A stretch of 5,910 bases of DNA from Thermotogaceae bacterium. GTDB taxonomy: Bacteria > Thermotogota > Thermotogae > B21-G9 > HyVt-16. The DNA lies in NCBI GenBank assembly GCA_011043375.1, contig DQYP01000086.1:1-5910 (forward strand), written 5' to 3'. Position numbers and translations under genes: made by a program. Below, in pieces: positions 5,887 to 5,910 of this stretch (positions are counted from its first letter, which is position 1; each line of letters opens with the position of its first letter). The notes under the pieces were generated by a model that was not told the origin of the DNA, made no database searches, and saw only the letters and a list, made by a program, of their open reading frames with translations.

Positions 5887-5910
5887 AAAGTTTGAAGATC
5901 GATTGAAATC
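5873..5910 (+). CDS. Possible start of a downstream gene (runs off window)
   Basis: An ATG at 5873, in another frame and overlapping the end of the DUF1292 gene by 14 bases, opens a frame that stays open to the window edge (MKKNRKFEDRLK). The basic start looks like a plausible protein N-terminus, but no good Shine-Dalgarno precedes it and only 12 codons are visible. The product cannot be identified. Confidence 0.25.
   Translation, partial: MKKNRKFEDRLK

Overview
The window is an AT-rich bacterial segment in which every supported gene lies on the + strand, mostly behind clear Shine-Dalgarno sequences. A tungsten/molybdenum aldehyde:ferredoxin oxidoreductase points to an anaerobe. Together with the PD40 lipoprotein, the Axe2-like esterase and the DUF1292 protein, this fits Thermotogota or an anaerobic Firmicute. 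That placement is inference; there is no rRNA or other marker gene here.

Bases 1-469 hold the C-terminal end of an IscB-family RNA-guided nuclease, the transposon-encoded relatives of the Cas9 ancestor. Its N-terminal part lies before the window. The reading frame runs through a perfect 9-bp hairpin (428-449) and a TCAA tetranucleotide (460-463). Both are expected at the right end of an IS200/IS605-type element. The IscB stop codon overlaps a start codon of the next gene as ATGA, so the element seems to have landed directly against the 5' end of a metabolic gene.

Bases 466-2268 encode that gene, a full-length aldehyde:ferredoxin oxidoreductase with all four expected cluster cysteines. Bases 2322-3332 encode a lipoprotein made of seven TolB-like (PD40) beta-propeller repeats.

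Bases 3357-5491 hold three tightly packed genes: an ABC-transporter ATPase with no permease beside it, a glycerophosphodiester phosphodiesterase joined to it by an ATGA overlap, and an SGNH/GDSL esterase resembling acetylxylan esterase Axe2 that starts on the base after the previous stop. Packing suggests co-translation. A shared role in breaking down lipid-derived or acylated sugar/glycerol compounds is possible but unproven. After a 59-bp gap with a perfect AGGAGGT comes a small, very acidic DUF1292 protein (5551-5886), and possibly the first codons of another gene at 5873.

The most notable feature is the junction between the IscB element and the oxidoreductase. The element probably replaced the native leader of aor, and its hairpin and overlapping frame now sit where the ribosome-binding site should be.
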